A stretch of DNA of 64,000 nt from CALFVT01 sp964513675. GTDB taxonomy: Bacteria > Pseudomonadota > Alphaproteobacteria > Caulobacterales > Maricaulaceae. Below the pieces are notes generated by a model, which saw only the letters and a list, made by a program, of their open reading frames with translations, searched no databases and was not told the DNA's origin. The translations under genes were made by a program, and so were the position numbers. This document shows, piece by piece, positions 34,907 to 45,000 of this stretch (within the stretch, counting starts at the first letter, position 1; every line of letters begins with the position of its first letter). Location of the stretch: NCBI GenBank assembly GCA_964513675.1, contig CAZEOD010000010.1, forward strand, positions 1-64,000, written 5' to 3'.

Positions 34907-36060
34907 GTCTGTCTGTTTTCATTTTGGCCGTTGAAAACTCTGGCGATCATTTGGGGGCGGGGCTTGCAACCGCACTCAAAGCCGCTCTGCCTGATATACG
35001 CCTGAGTGGGATTGGGGGGCAGGCGTTAAAAAATGTGGGTATTAGCTCTGATTTCAATATTTCACGCTTATCAATTTTAGGCTTCACCGAAGCGATTTCG
35101 GCCTATCCACATATCTTAGAGCGCGTAAAAACTGCGAGTGAGATGATAATGGCGCAGCAGCCCGATGCGGTCGTCCTCGTCGATTCATGGGGCTTTATGG
35201 TGCGCGTAGCTAAGCGGCTTAAGGCGCTTGGGTATCGGGGTAAGATCGTTAAATATGTCGCCCCGCAGGTTTGGGCTATGCGCGCGGGACGGGCTAATAT
35301 TTTGGCACGGCATGTAGATTATCTTTTGAGTATTCAGCCGATGGATGCCCCGTTTTTTAACGCTGTTGGCCTCGCAAATGATTATGTCGGCAATCCGATG
35401 TTTGATGTGGATTATAGCGGGGGCGACGGTGCAGGCTTACGCGGCGCCTATGATATTCCGAAGGGCGCACCCGTCATCGGTGTTTTCTTTGGTAGCCGAT
35501 TGTCAGAGCTTCATAGCCTTGCGCAGCCATTTGCAGACACTATAGAGCGGGTTAAAGCCGTGCGGCCAGATGTGCATTTTATTGCGCCAATGGCGGCCAG
35601 TATTGATGATGATATCTTAGCCGCTGCGGGGCAGGATTTACGGCTTCAGGAGATTATTCTTCTGCCTGAAGCGCGCAAACAAGATGTTTTTGCGGCATGT
35701 GATATAGCGCTCGCCTGTTCTGGCACTGTTACAACGCAACTCGCGAGCGTTGGTGTCCCAACGATTGTTGCTTATAAATTATCGGCTTTGACATTTTTTG
35801 CCGCTAAGCGGCTCTATCGCCCGAAATATATATCGCTTGTCAATATTGCAGCAAATGAGGCGTTAATGCCGGAGTTTATGCAAGGCGATGTTAATGGAAC
35901 CATGCTTGGTCAAGCGCTGTTAACGCGCCTTGAAAATGCGGCGCTAAGGAGGTGTGAGACGAGGGCTTTGCTAAAGCAAACAATGACCATGCGTCAAAAT
36001 AAAAGCGGCTTGGCATCACACCAAGCCGCTGAAAAGCTACTGACGTATTTAACCGCTTAA
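34903..36060 (+). CDS. lpxB: Lipid A disaccharide synthase
   Basis: LpxB is the peripheral membrane GT19 glycosyltransferase that joins lipid X to UDP-2,3-diacylglucosamine. I start at ATG 34903, overlapping the lpxI stop, giving 385 residues beginning MSLSVFILAVENSGDHLGA. Family motifs: ISRLSILGFTEAI, YVAPQVWAMRAGRA, FVGNP-like YVGNPMFDVD, and ACSGTVTTQLASVGVPTIVAYK. The last codons overlap the convergent gltA stop by four bases, and a perfect hairpin in the coding end (36004-36030) works as a terminator for gltA. Confidence 0.96.
   Translation: MSLSVFILAVENSGDHLGAGLATALKAALPDIRLSGIGGQALKNVGISSDFNISRLSILGFTEAISAYPHILERVKTASEMIMAQQPDAVVLVDSWGFMVRVAKRLKALGYRGKIVKYVAPQVWAMRAGRANILARHVDYLLSIQPMDAPFFNAVGLANDYVGNPMFDVDYSGGDGAGLRGAYDIPKGAPVIGVFFGSRLSELHSLAQPFADTIERVKAVRPDVHFIAPMAASIDDDILAAAGQDLRLQEIILLPEARKQDVFAACDIALACSGTVTTQLASVGVPTIVAYKLSALTFFAAKRLYRPKYISLVNIAANEALMPEFMQGDVNGTMLGQALLTRLENAALRRCETRALLKQTMTMRQNKSGLASHQAAEKLLTYLTA
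35993..36030 (-). terminator. gltA terminator embedded in the lpxB coding end
   Basis: AGCGGCTTGG (36004-36013) and CCAAGCCGCT (36021-36030) form a perfect 10-bp stem with a 7-base loop. On the minus strand the stem is followed directly by TTTTATTTTG, a good T-run, and lies 27 bp beyond the gltA stop. On the plus strand the stem is followed by GAAAAG, so it should terminate only the gltX-gltA transcript. Confidence 0.8.
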
Positions 36061-37358
36061 CGCTTGTTCATCGGAACAAAATCGCGGGCCTGCGCTCCTG
36101 TATAAAGCTGACGCGGGCGTCCAATGCGCTGACTGGAATCTTCAAGCATTTCATTCCACTGCGAAATCCACCCCACTGTACGGGCCAAAGCAAATAGGAC
36201 GGTGAACATAGATGTCGGGAAGCCAAGGGCGCTTAAGACGATGCCAGAATAAAAATCGACATTCGGATATAGCCTCTTGGAGATAAAATACTCATCTTCC
36301 AAAGCAATGCGTTCTAGCTCTTTTGCAACGTCCAAAATTGGGTTGCTGATGCCTAGCTCGTCTAAAAGCTCATGTGAGGCTTTTTGCATAACCCGAGAGC
36401 GCGGGTCGAAGTTTTTATAAACGCGGTGACCAAAGCCCATGAGGCGGAAGGGGTCAGACTTATCTTTTGCGCGCCCAATAAATTCAGGAATACGGTCAAC
36501 CGTGCCAATTTCTTGGAGCATATTCAGGCAAGCCTCATTTGCGCCGCCGTGGCTTGGTCCCCAAAGACAAGCAATCCCCGCCGCAATACAGGCATAAGGA
36601 TTCGCGCCGGATGACCCAGCCAGCCGAACTGTTGATGTTGAGGCATTTTGCTCATGATCCGCATGAAGAATGAAAATCTTATTCATTGTCTTGGCAATGA
36701 CGGGATTAACTTCATAGTTTTCAGCCGGAACACCAAAACACATTTTCAGGAAGTTTTCCGCATAGTTCAATGAATTGTCAGGATAGACATGTGGCTGACC
36801 AATAGAATATTTATAGGCCCGTGCGCAGATTGTCGGCATTTTCGCAATCAAGCGCATCATAGCCAGGTCGCGCGCTTCGTTCTCAGCAATGTCTGTTTCG
36901 TCGTGATAAAACGCGGAGAGCGCGCCTGTCGTTCCGCAAATCATCGCCATAGGATGGGCGTCGCGGCGAAAGCCTTGGAAGAAGCGTTCGACTTGCTCAT
37001 GAAGCATTGTGTGCGAGGTGATCTTAGCATCAAAAGCGGCAAATTCGGCCTTATTGGGAAGTTCACCGTTCATCATCAAATATGCGACTTCCATGAAGTC
37101 ACAATTTTCAGCTAAATCTTCGATCGAATATCCGCGGTGTAAAAGTTGGCCTTTGCCGCCATCAATAAAGGTGATTTGGGACTCGGTGCTACATGTTGAT
37201 GTATAGCCGGGGTCAAATGTGAAATGCCCGCTATGTTTATGAAGGGCCCGCACATCAATGCCGGGTGCGCCCATGGATCCCGAATATATAGGAAGATCGT
37301 AATTATCATCCCCAATGGTCAATTTGGCTGTACCCGTTTTTACAATTTTATTTTCCAT
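36057..37358 (-). CDS. gltA: Citrate synthase
   Basis: GltA condenses acetyl-CoA with oxaloacetate at the entry of the TCA cycle. At 433 residues it is the large hexameric bacterial type. Motifs: QLLHRGYSIEDLAENCDF, FILHADHEQNASTSTVRL, LWGPSHGGANEACL and MGFGHRVYKNFDPRSRVM (the active-site histidines), and VDFYSGIVLSALGFP with the catalytic aspartate. It is downstream of gltX on the same strand (18 bp gap) and converges on lpxB. Confidence 0.97.
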   Translation of the reverse strand: MENKIVKTGTAKLTIGDDNYDLPIYSGSMGAPGIDVRALHKHSGHFTFDPGYTSTCSTESQITFIDGGKGQLLHRGYSIEDLAENCDFMEVAYLMMNGELPNKAEFAAFDAKITSHTMLHEQVERFFQGFRRDAHPMAMICGTTGALSAFYHDETDIAENEARDLAMMRLIAKMPTICARAYKYSIGQPHVYPDNSLNYAENFLKMCFGVPAENYEVNPVIAKTMNKIFILHADHEQNASTSTVRLAGSSGANPYACIAAGIACLWGPSHGGANEACLNMLQEIGTVDRIPEFIGRAKDKSDPFRLMGFGHRVYKNFDPRSRVMQKASHELLDELGISNPILDVAKELERIALEDEYFISKRLYPNVDFYSGIVLSALGFPTSMFTVLFALARTVGWISQWNEMLEDSSQRIGRPRQLYTGAQARDFVPMNKR

Positions 37359-37376
37359 AATCGCTTTGCTCTCTAT

Positions 37377-38795
37377 CTATTCTTCATCACTTTTATTTAA
37401 CACATCACGCAATCGGCCTAGCGCTTCGTCTTTCCCCAAAAGGGCAAATACCAGCGCCAAATCAGGCGACGCTGCACCGGCAGTTAGGGCGGCACGGGCA
37501 GGTTGCCCGATCTTTCCAAACCCAATATCATGCGCGGCAACAAATGCCTCTATGTCCGCCAAAAGCCTCTCTTCTGTCCACGCTGTGTCTTCTATAGACT
37601 CTAGCTGATTTGTCAAAGCCGCGAGCAGGGCAAGCCGGTCTGGTTTCAAGGCCTTTTTTGCCTTTCCGGTTATTATGAGGGGGCGCTTTGCCATTAAATA
37701 TAACGCTTGCTCACTTATCTGTTTAAGTGTTGCGGCGCGCGGTTTAAGCGACGGCATTGCCGCCAAAAGGCGCAGGGCTTGCGAGCTGGACACTGGGCCG
37801 TAATCAGCCTCTATGAAAGGTAAGGCAAGATCCAAAAGCGTTTGATCCGCTGTTTCAACCATATGAGCGCCGTTAATATGGTTCATTTTATCAAAATCAA
37901 GACGCGCTGGCGCGGAATTTATTCCTGATAAATCAAAGGCCTGCGTAGCTGTCTTACCGTAATAAATATCTTGGTCGCCTTTCGACCATCCAAGCTTTAA
38001 AAGGTAGTTTCTTAGGCCTTCTGGCAGATAGCCCATATCGCGGTAAGCCTCGACGCCGAGTGCGCCGTGACGCTTTGACAGCTTTTTACCATCTGGCCCA
38101 TGAATCAGGGGCACATGCGCAAAAATAGGGATGTCCCAGCCGAGCGCAGCATAGATTTGTGATTGCCGCGCCGCATTTATCAAGTGATCGTCACCTCTTA
38201 TCACATGGGTGACATCCATATCGTGATCGTCAATGACAACTGCGAGCATATAAGTCGGGCTGCCATCAGCGCGTAAAAGCACAAGATCGTCAAAGTCTTT
38301 ATTTTGCCATGTGATTTGGCCCTGAACCAGATCTTTAAGTGTTGTCTCGCCGTCAGGAACCCGAAAGCGCAGCGTGTAAGTTGTGTCTGGCGGGGCATTA
38401 TCAGGGCTATCGCGCCATGGGGAGCGGAAGGCGTGACCTGCGGCTTGTGCGGCGCTGCGGTGTGTTTCAAGCTCCTCCGCAGTGCAATAACATTTAAAAG
38501 CATGTCCTGTTTTTAGCAGGGCTTGCGCTGCTGCCGCATGTTGATCGGCGCGGCTATGCTGATAGGTAATATCGCCGTCATGATCGAGGCCAAGCCACGC
38601 CATGCCGTCCAGAATAGCTTGCGTCGCCTCGGGTGTTGAGCGGGCGCGGTCTGTATCTTCAATGCGCAGGCGAAATTCACCGCCCATTTTCCTTGCAAAT
38701 AGCCAATTAAATAAGGCGGTACGTGCGCCGCCAATATGTAAAAAACCCGTCGGCGAGGGCGCAAAACGTGTAACAATTTTCGAAGGAGTGGACAC
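37377..38795 (-). CDS. gltX: Glutamate--tRNA ligase
   Basis: GltX charges tRNA-Glu (in many alphaproteobacteria a second copy also charges tRNA-Gln). The 472-residue class I synthetase has the HIGH-type motif PSPTGFLHIGGARTALFNW and the KMSKS-type motif KKLSKRHGA. The zinc-type CYCTAEELETHR region is partly kept. The gene starts 32 bp from the divergent comEC start, so the two promoters overlap. It is probably cotranscribed with gltA. Confidence 0.95.
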   Translation of the reverse strand: MSTPSKIVTRFAPSPTGFLHIGGARTALFNWLFARKMGGEFRLRIEDTDRARSTPEATQAILDGMAWLGLDHDGDITYQHSRADQHAAAAQALLKTGHAFKCYCTAEELETHRSAAQAAGHAFRSPWRDSPDNAPPDTTYTLRFRVPDGETTLKDLVQGQITWQNKDFDDLVLLRADGSPTYMLAVVIDDHDMDVTHVIRGDDHLINAARQSQIYAALGWDIPIFAHVPLIHGPDGKKLSKRHGALGVEAYRDMGYLPEGLRNYLLKLGWSKGDQDIYYGKTATQAFDLSGINSAPARLDFDKMNHINGAHMVETADQTLLDLALPFIEADYGPVSSSQALRLLAAMPSLKPRAATLKQISEQALYLMAKRPLIITGKAKKALKPDRLALLAALTNQLESIEDTAWTEERLLADIEAFVAAHDIGFGKIGQPARAALTAGAASPDLALVFALLGKDEALGRLRDVLNKSDEE

Positions 38796-38827
38796 TATAG
38801 GAACCCTGTGAAAGAATAGGTCTAATA

Positions 38828-41020
38828 ATGACGCCCCTATCCCATACCCACGGGCAAATTGATAGCCCTAATCCGTTGAAAGTTTCATGGTTTTTACGGA
38901 TCAGCGCCTTGATATTTTGGCCGCAAAGCTTTGGCGTTATTCGTTATGTCACGCGGTTTGATCTTTATGTCATAACATTTGCAATCGGCATTATGGCTTA
39001 TTTTGCTTTGCCCGTTGAGCTTCCCTTTTGGATAGCGTCTATTTTTTGTCTAGCAGTTGGCGTTGTTATCGGGATTTTACGCCGTAAAGCTGCGGGCAGT
39101 CTGCAACAGCAGTCTTTTACATTTATGGCAATATTAGGCCTCGGAGTGCTCGCCGCTAGCTTTCACACGCAGTCGGAGCCCACCGTATTTTTGCCGGATT
39201 ATGATAGAGGTTACGATGTAACGGGCTGGGTTGAAGGTCAGGATAAAAGCCGAACGGGGCGGCGCTGGACAATCCGCGTGATATCGCTTCAAGGCAATGA
39301 TATTCCGCCGAAACGTTTGCGGATACGCGGGAAGGGCGAAGGCATTAAAGTCGGCGATATGATATCCGTGCGCGCGGTTATGAAAGGGCCTTTATATCCG
39401 GCAACGCCGCATGGGTATAATGCGCGGCGGGCGGCTTATTATCAAGGTCTTGGCGGGTCAGGATATGCCGTTAGGCCATTGAGATTAATAGACAATCCTG
39501 CGCAATCTGGCGGCCAAGGCTTTGAACGGCGGCTGCTCAGGTTTCGCTATAATTTGGCACGGCGGATTGAAGCGCAATCCCCAGAGGCTACGGCGGGATT
39601 ACAGGCGGCTTTAATAACCGGGCTTCGCCAAGGTATTTCCAACGATTATGTTAGCGCGCTCAGGGCGTCAGGCTTGGCCCATATTCTCGCGATTTCTGGA
39701 TTGCATATGGCGATATTCGCGGGCAGTTTTTATAGCCTTATGGCATGGGCCTTTGCCAGTATTCCGGCTTTTGCGCGTCGGTGTGATGTCCGAAAATATG
39801 CAGCTTTTGCGGGCATTATGGCGGCCAGTCTTTATTTGCTGATATCAGGCGCCTCGGTTGCTACGCAGCGGGCATATATTATGGCGGTTATTTTGTTTTT
39901 GGCCGTTATGCTCGACCGCCAAGCCTTATCCACGCGCAGCGTCAGCATTGCTGCGCTTTTGACGTTGGTTTTACATCCGGAAAGCCTGCTATCTGTAGGA
40001 TTTCAAATGTCTTTTGCGGCTGTATTGGCTCTTGTTGTTGTTTACCGGCACTGGTCAGATTGGAAAACGCGTCAAGGCTGGGTGTTCACCCGTTCATTTG
40101 CGATGCGTTTGCGTAATGGTTTCGTGTCCTTAAGCGTTACAAGCTTTGTGGCCGGTATGGCGACAGGCTTATTTGCGATCATGCAATTTCAACGCTGGGC
40201 TCAATATGGTCTATTGGGTAATCTTGCCGCCATGCCAATTTTTACATTCCTTGTCATGCCTATGGCGCTTGTGACATTTTTACTCTTGCCGTTTGGGCTT
40301 GAAACATTTCCGCTATGGATCATGGGGCAGGGCTTAGAGCGCGTTATTTGGGTGGCGAGCCATATTGAAGATTTGCCCAATGCAATGCTGGCTATCACAA
40401 AGCCGCCGCCGGGCTATGTTGGGCTATATGCCATGTGTTTTTTAATGGTTTGCCTCGGGCGTATAGGACTGAAAGCGATTGGCAGCTTAATAGCTTGCGT
40501 CCTTGCTGTCGTGTGGATCACGAGCCCCGTGCCTGTTTTGCGGGTGTCATCAAGCGGGCAGGTGACGTGGCAGTCTGATGAGGGCATATATTTTGCCTTA
40601 AACCGGAGGTCAGACCGTTTTGGTAGAGAACAGTTTTTGCGTCAAAATGGAACCCCTGACGCGGATGTCGAGGCCGTTAAGCGCCTGGATCAATGCGATT
40701 CACAAGGCTGTTTATTAAAACTTCAAGGCCGAAATGTTGCTATCATCGCAACACCTGATTTGCTAGCTGAGTCTTGTGAGCATGCCGATCTTATCATTTT
40801 GCAAAAACGCGATGCAGGGCCGCGCTCAAAATTTTTATGCCGCGCTGAAATTATTGACCCCGACAGCCTTCGGCAAAGCGGCGCGCTTGATATTTACGCA
40901 GATAGCTCTGGCTGGAAACTTGAGCAGGTCAAAGCGCGCCCACAAAGAGCGAGCCGCTATGACGAGGATAATAAATCAATTTGGGCGGAGCTATTAACGG
41001 CTCCGCGCCCGTGGGATTAG
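38828..41020 (+). CDS. ComEC/Rec2 family inner-membrane DNA transport protein
   Basis: ComEC forms the channel for single-stranded DNA uptake in natural transformation. The 730-residue protein has an N-terminal membrane/OB region (DUF4131-like, residues about 30-200) and a multi-helix Competence domain containing LAHILAISGLHMAIFAGSFY and LLISGASVATQRAYIMA. The C-terminal soluble part (after residue 570) occupies the place of the metallo-beta-lactamase domain but shows no HxHxDH motif, so it is probably inactive or degenerate, as in many Alphaproteobacteria. Divergent from gltX, convergent with lexA. Confidence 0.9.
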   Translation: MTPLSHTHGQIDSPNPLKVSWFLRISALIFWPQSFGVIRYVTRFDLYVITFAIGIMAYFALPVELPFWIASIFCLAVGVVIGILRRKAAGSLQQQSFTFMAILGLGVLAASFHTQSEPTVFLPDYDRGYDVTGWVEGQDKSRTGRRWTIRVISLQGNDIPPKRLRIRGKGEGIKVGDMISVRAVMKGPLYPATPHGYNARRAAYYQGLGGSGYAVRPLRLIDNPAQSGGQGFERRLLRFRYNLARRIEAQSPEATAGLQAALITGLRQGISNDYVSALRASGLAHILAISGLHMAIFAGSFYSLMAWAFASIPAFARRCDVRKYAAFAGIMAASLYLLISGASVATQRAYIMAVILFLAVMLDRQALSTRSVSIAALLTLVLHPESLLSVGFQMSFAAVLALVVVYRHWSDWKTRQGWVFTRSFAMRLRNGFVSLSVTSFVAGMATGLFAIMQFQRWAQYGLLGNLAAMPIFTFLVMPMALVTFLLLPFGLETFPLWIMGQGLERVIWVASHIEDLPNAMLAITKPPPGYVGLYAMCFLMVCLGRIGLKAIGSLIACVLAVVWITSPVPVLRVSSSGQVTWQSDEGIYFALNRRSDRFGREQFLRQNGTPDADVEAVKRLDQCDSQGCLLKLQGRNVAIIATPDLLAESCEHADLIILQKRDAGPRSKFLCRAEIIDPDSLRQSGALDIYADSSGWKLEQVKARPQRASRYDEDNKSIWAELLTAPRPWD

Positions 41021-41049
41021 ATTAAACGCATAAACACATGAGGCCGCCG

Positions 41050-41703
41050 CTAATTATAGCTGCGAATAAGTCCGGCTAAAATGCCCTGCACAGACACGCG
41101 GCTGGCATCAAGAACACGGGTTTCAAAATCACGGTTCTCAGCAATTAATTCGATCTGATTACCGGATTTATACAAGCGCTTTAATGTTGCTTCTTCGCCG
41201 TCAACGAGCGCAACAACAATTTGATTATTGCGAGCGACGTCTGATTTTCGAATTATAACGTGGTCGCCGTCTAAGATACCGGCGTCAATCATGGATTCGC
41301 CTTCAACGGTGAGCGCAAAGTGATCGCCGCGGCCAATCATGCCGCGCGGGACGGTGATGTTATGACCATCTTGCTGTATGGCTTCAATCGGAACACCTGC
41401 CGCGATTTTCCCGACAAGGGGGACTGAGAGGCTGTCATTTGCCGCGAGAGCCTGCGGCATTAAGCTTGCTGCATTCGCGGCTTCGATATCAGCCGGTAGC
41501 TTTAAAACCTCTAATGCGCGGGCTTTATTGGGTAGCCGGCGAATAAAGCCGCGTTCTTCGAGGGCAGTAATAAGACGGTGTATGCCTGATTTAGACGCCA
41601 ATCCCAGATGATCTTTCATTTCATCATATGACGGCGGAACGCCAACGGCTTTAATCCGGTTGTTAATAAGGAGCAGAAGATCTTTTTGCTTTTGGGTCAA
41701 CAT
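41050..41703 (-). CDS. lexA: LexA repressor
   Basis: LexA represses the SOS regulon and self-cleaves on RecA filaments. The 217-residue protein has an N-terminal winged helix (MLTQKQKDLLLLINNRIKA to residue about 65), a linker, the cleavage site A102-G103 in KIAAGVP, the catalytic S137 in EGESMIDAG and K175 in EEATLKRLYK. A direct-repeat LexA box lies 40 bp upstream of its ATG, so it is autoregulated. Confidence 0.97.
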   Translation of the reverse strand: MLTQKQKDLLLLINNRIKAVGVPPSYDEMKDHLGLASKSGIHRLITALEERGFIRRLPNKARALEVLKLPADIEAANAASLMPQALAANDSLSVPLVGKIAAGVPIEAIQQDGHNITVPRGMIGRGDHFALTVEGESMIDAGILDGDHVIIRKSDVARNNQIVVALVDGEEATLKRLYKSGNQIELIAENRDFETRVLDASRVSVQGILAGLIRSYN

Positions 41704-41743
41704 AGGCTTACTCGCTTGTACAAAACATAAACATTCTTGATTT

Positions 41744-41758
41744 GTTCTATATAAGTTC
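41744..41758 (-). promoter_or_regulatory. LexA box upstream of lexA
   Basis: GTTCTATATAAGTTC is the alphaproteobacterial SOS box (GTTC-N7-GTTC). It lies 40 bp upstream of the lexA start codon on the minus strand and implies autoregulation. It gives an internal reference for the box at 17516-17530. Confidence 0.85.
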
Positions 41759-42031
41759 TAGGTTTTGTCAAGTCCATGCCGAATATGGCGATCTCTCTCC
41801 TTTCAAATTTATTGATTGTAATAATAATTGTGATTCTTGCGTTGCAGATAGATTTACAAGGATGAAGCACAACCTAATGGCGGTTATGTTCAATCTAAGC
41901 GGGTTTTTATGGTTTAAAAAAACACGACGAGCTGTCATATCATGCTGATTTTATTGGTAAATTAATCGCCGTTAATCTTTTGTTATTCATAAATCATGAA
42001 ACTCGACTTGTAACAATGAGGAACGAGTCGC
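41759..42031. other. Intergenic region between lexA and the ammonium-sensor kinase
   Basis: AT-rich spacer carrying the upstream region of the kinase gene. A small inverted repeat ACTCG (42001-42005) / CGAGT (42024-42028) encloses the presumed ribosome site GAGGA of the kinase gene, which might modulate its translation. No convincing promoter boxes, sigma-54 site or RNA gene were recognised. A 68-codon frame at 41742-41948 overlaps the LexA box and has no ribosome site, so it is not called. Confidence 0.5.
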
Positions 42032-45000
42032 ATGGGAAGTAGTTGGATTATCATTGCTGCATTTTTAGTGTTTTTGATGCAGGCAGGGTTTCTATTAATT
42101 GAAGCAGGCTCTGTGCGGGCTAAAAATTCAGTGAATGTTGCACAGAAGAATGTGTCTGACATGATTATTTGTATCATATGTTATTCACTTGTTGGATTTA
42201 GCGTGATGTATGGCGTGTCATTTGGCGGCTATATTGGCATGGGCGGTGTTAAATCAGCGCTGCAGGAGCAAGGCGGGTGGCCTGAGCTCTTAATTTTCAA
42301 TCTTGCTTTTTGTTCAGTCGTTGCGACGATTGTATCCGGTGCTGTTGCTGAGCGTATGCGTATTGGGGCTTATTTTGTTAGTACAGCCTTAATTGCAATG
42401 TTTATATATCCTATTTTAGGGCATTGGACGTGGGGAAATATGATTATTAAATCAAACCTCGCCTATCTTGCTAATCTTGGTTTTATAGATCATGCTGGTG
42501 GTGTCACAATCCATGCTCTGGGTGGGTTTTACGCTCTGGCTGCGATCATTGTTTTAGGGCCGCGGCGGGGCCGTTTTAATGAAAAAGGGCAAGTTCAACC
42601 GATCAGCGGCTTTAGCCCTGTTTTGGTTTTGACGGGCGGTTTAATCCTTTTTGTGACATGGATTCCTTTCAATACGGGCGCTTTAGAGCTTGGCACGAAG
42701 CTGTTTGCCGATGTTGCTTTGGCAACTGTCATTGCGGGCGCAGCAGGTGGATTGGCCGGAAAAATTTCGGGATATATCCTAAATAGCCGCACCTTAGACC
42801 CGATGGCGAGCGCGAATGGTATATTAGGCGGTCTTGTTGCCGTAACGGCTGGGGCTAGTTTTTTGGGGCCGTTCGGAGCCTTTGCGATTGGCGTAATCGG
42901 CGGGGCGAGCGCGATCATTGGCAATCATATATTGCTTCATAGGTTTAAGGTTGATGATCCTGTCGGTGTTGTTGGAGTCCATGGTTTTGCGGCGGTTTTC
43001 GGCGCTATGATTTTTCCCTTTCTTACGTCTCAACCTTTACCCAAGGGCAATGCATTAAGTCAGTTTGCGGTTCAGGGATTTGGCGCTTTTGTCTGTGTTG
43101 CATGGGCTTTAATCACAGGCTTTGCTGTTATTGGCACGTTGAAGGCTTTCGGCGTGTTGCGAGTTACGGCCGCGCAGGAGCATCTCGGTCTTAATATAGG
43201 TGAGCATATGCCAAATCTCTCCCAAGAACATATAGAGGCGGGCTATCAGGCATCCAAAAAAGCGATGTCAAAGGGCGCAACAGTTCAAAGCGGGAAGTCT
43301 GCGGTTATGGGGTCCGAAATTGGCCTGGCCTTGTCATCTATGAGCGAAGACAATAAGCGCTTATCCGAAGAATCTCTTATTCGGTCTGCAATGTTCACTG
43401 AGGCTACAGAAAGCCTGACTGACGGGCTATTGATATATGATAAAGACGATCAGATTCTTGAGTTTAACAGTGCTTTTGCGGACATTATGAAGGTCATGAA
43501 GGCGGAGTGTTATGTGGGTATGTCCCGCCGTGACTATCTTAAAGAGCTTCTTCGGGTTGGCGCGATCCAAATTGGTGATACGCCTGTTGACGTTTGGCTA
43601 GATGAATATTTAGCTGGGTTTGAAAAAACGGGGGCAAGTGAAGGCAATATCCAAGTTGGGACGTTCTATTATATATATCGCACGCGGCCCATACCAACGG
43701 GCGGGCAGATATTAACAATTACGGATGTTACCCAGATCAAAGCGGCGCTTGATAAGGCGAAAATGGCGGAAAAGGCAAAGTCTGAATTTCTGGCTAATAT
43801 GAGCCATGAAATCCGTACGCCTATGAACGGGATCATCGGCATGACAGAGCTATTGTCACGTTCCGAACTTACTGATCGTCAGCACCACTTTGTCAGCACA
43901 ATTTCCAGTTCTGGAAATGCATTAATGACCATTATTAATGATATTCTTGATTTTTCAAAAATCGAAGCCGGGCAGGTTAAACTAAACCCCGTGCCATTTG
44001 TTCTCCGCGATAGTATTGAAGATGTAACAACCATGCTATCCAGTTCTGCGGCGGAAAAAAATCTTGATCTTCTTGTTCGCATGCAACCTGATTTGCCCGC
44101 CACATATATTGGTGACGTTGGACGTGTCCGTCAGGTCTTAACTAACCTTGTAGGTAATGCGCTGAAATTCACCCATTTTGGTCATGTTCTCGTTGATGTT
44201 AGCGGTACATCAAGCCGCGATATGGTTGATCTAACAATCCGTGTTGAAGATACAGGCATAGGCATACCCGCGGAACAAATTGATGATATTTTCCAAAAGT
44301 TCAGGCAAGTTGATGGGACAACAACGCGCGAATATGAGGGAACAGGCCTTGGTCTTTCAATTTCATCAAACCTTATTGAATTGATGGGCGGTAAAATAAC
44401 TGTATCGAGTGACGTTGGAAAAGGGACCGTGTTTACGGTACATCTGTCTCTGCCGCATCACCAGGACATGCAGCCATCTCGTAAAATTCCGGTTGAGGTT
44501 ATTGGTGCTAATATTTTAATTGTTGATGATAATGTTGTGAACCGAAATATCCTGCGCGAACAAGTCAAACATTGGAAATGCCGGAGTGTCGCTATGGAGA
44601 GCGCTACGAAAGGCATCAAAGTCCTGGAAAATGCGCGTGATAAGGGGATAAAAATTGATCTGATTATCACGGATTATCATATGCCAAGCCTGAATGGTGA
44701 AGACTTCTTTATGGCGCTAAAGCAATCTGAGCATTTCTCTGACATCCCAATGATTATGCTGACATCTGTTAATGAAGATCACATGACGCAGCGGTTAATA
44801 GAGCAGGGCCTTGCTGCGATTTTAACAAAGCCAACACGATCTTCAATTTTACTTGATACGATAACGTCTTGCTTATTTGACGCCCAAAAACAGTCTGTCA
44901 AAGTTGAAAAGGGCATTGCTGATTTCTCTAAGGATAGAGATGTGTCTCTATCAGAGGCTTTACCTACGCCGCGTAAAGAGGCGCCAAGAGAGATTGAAAG

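Noticed and set aside
38796..38827. Possible regulatory site in the 32-bp gap between gltX and comEC
   Set aside because: No inverted repeat, LexA box or clear promoter boxes could be recognised in it.
40985..41006. Perfect 7-bp hairpin GCGGAGC/GCTCCGC in the end of comEC, considered as a terminator
   Set aside because: No T-run follows on either strand, unlike the clear case in lpxB.
41742..41948. 68-codon frame between lexA and the ammonium-sensor kinase
   Set aside because: It begins within the LexA box, lacks a ribosome site and encodes a cysteine-rich sequence with no domain or signal pattern.
41962..41975. TTAA-N6-TTAA resembling a CtrA cell-cycle site before the kinase gene
   Set aside because: The accepted CtrA spacing is seven bases; six does not fit, and the region is AT-rich enough for TTAA pairs to arise by chance.
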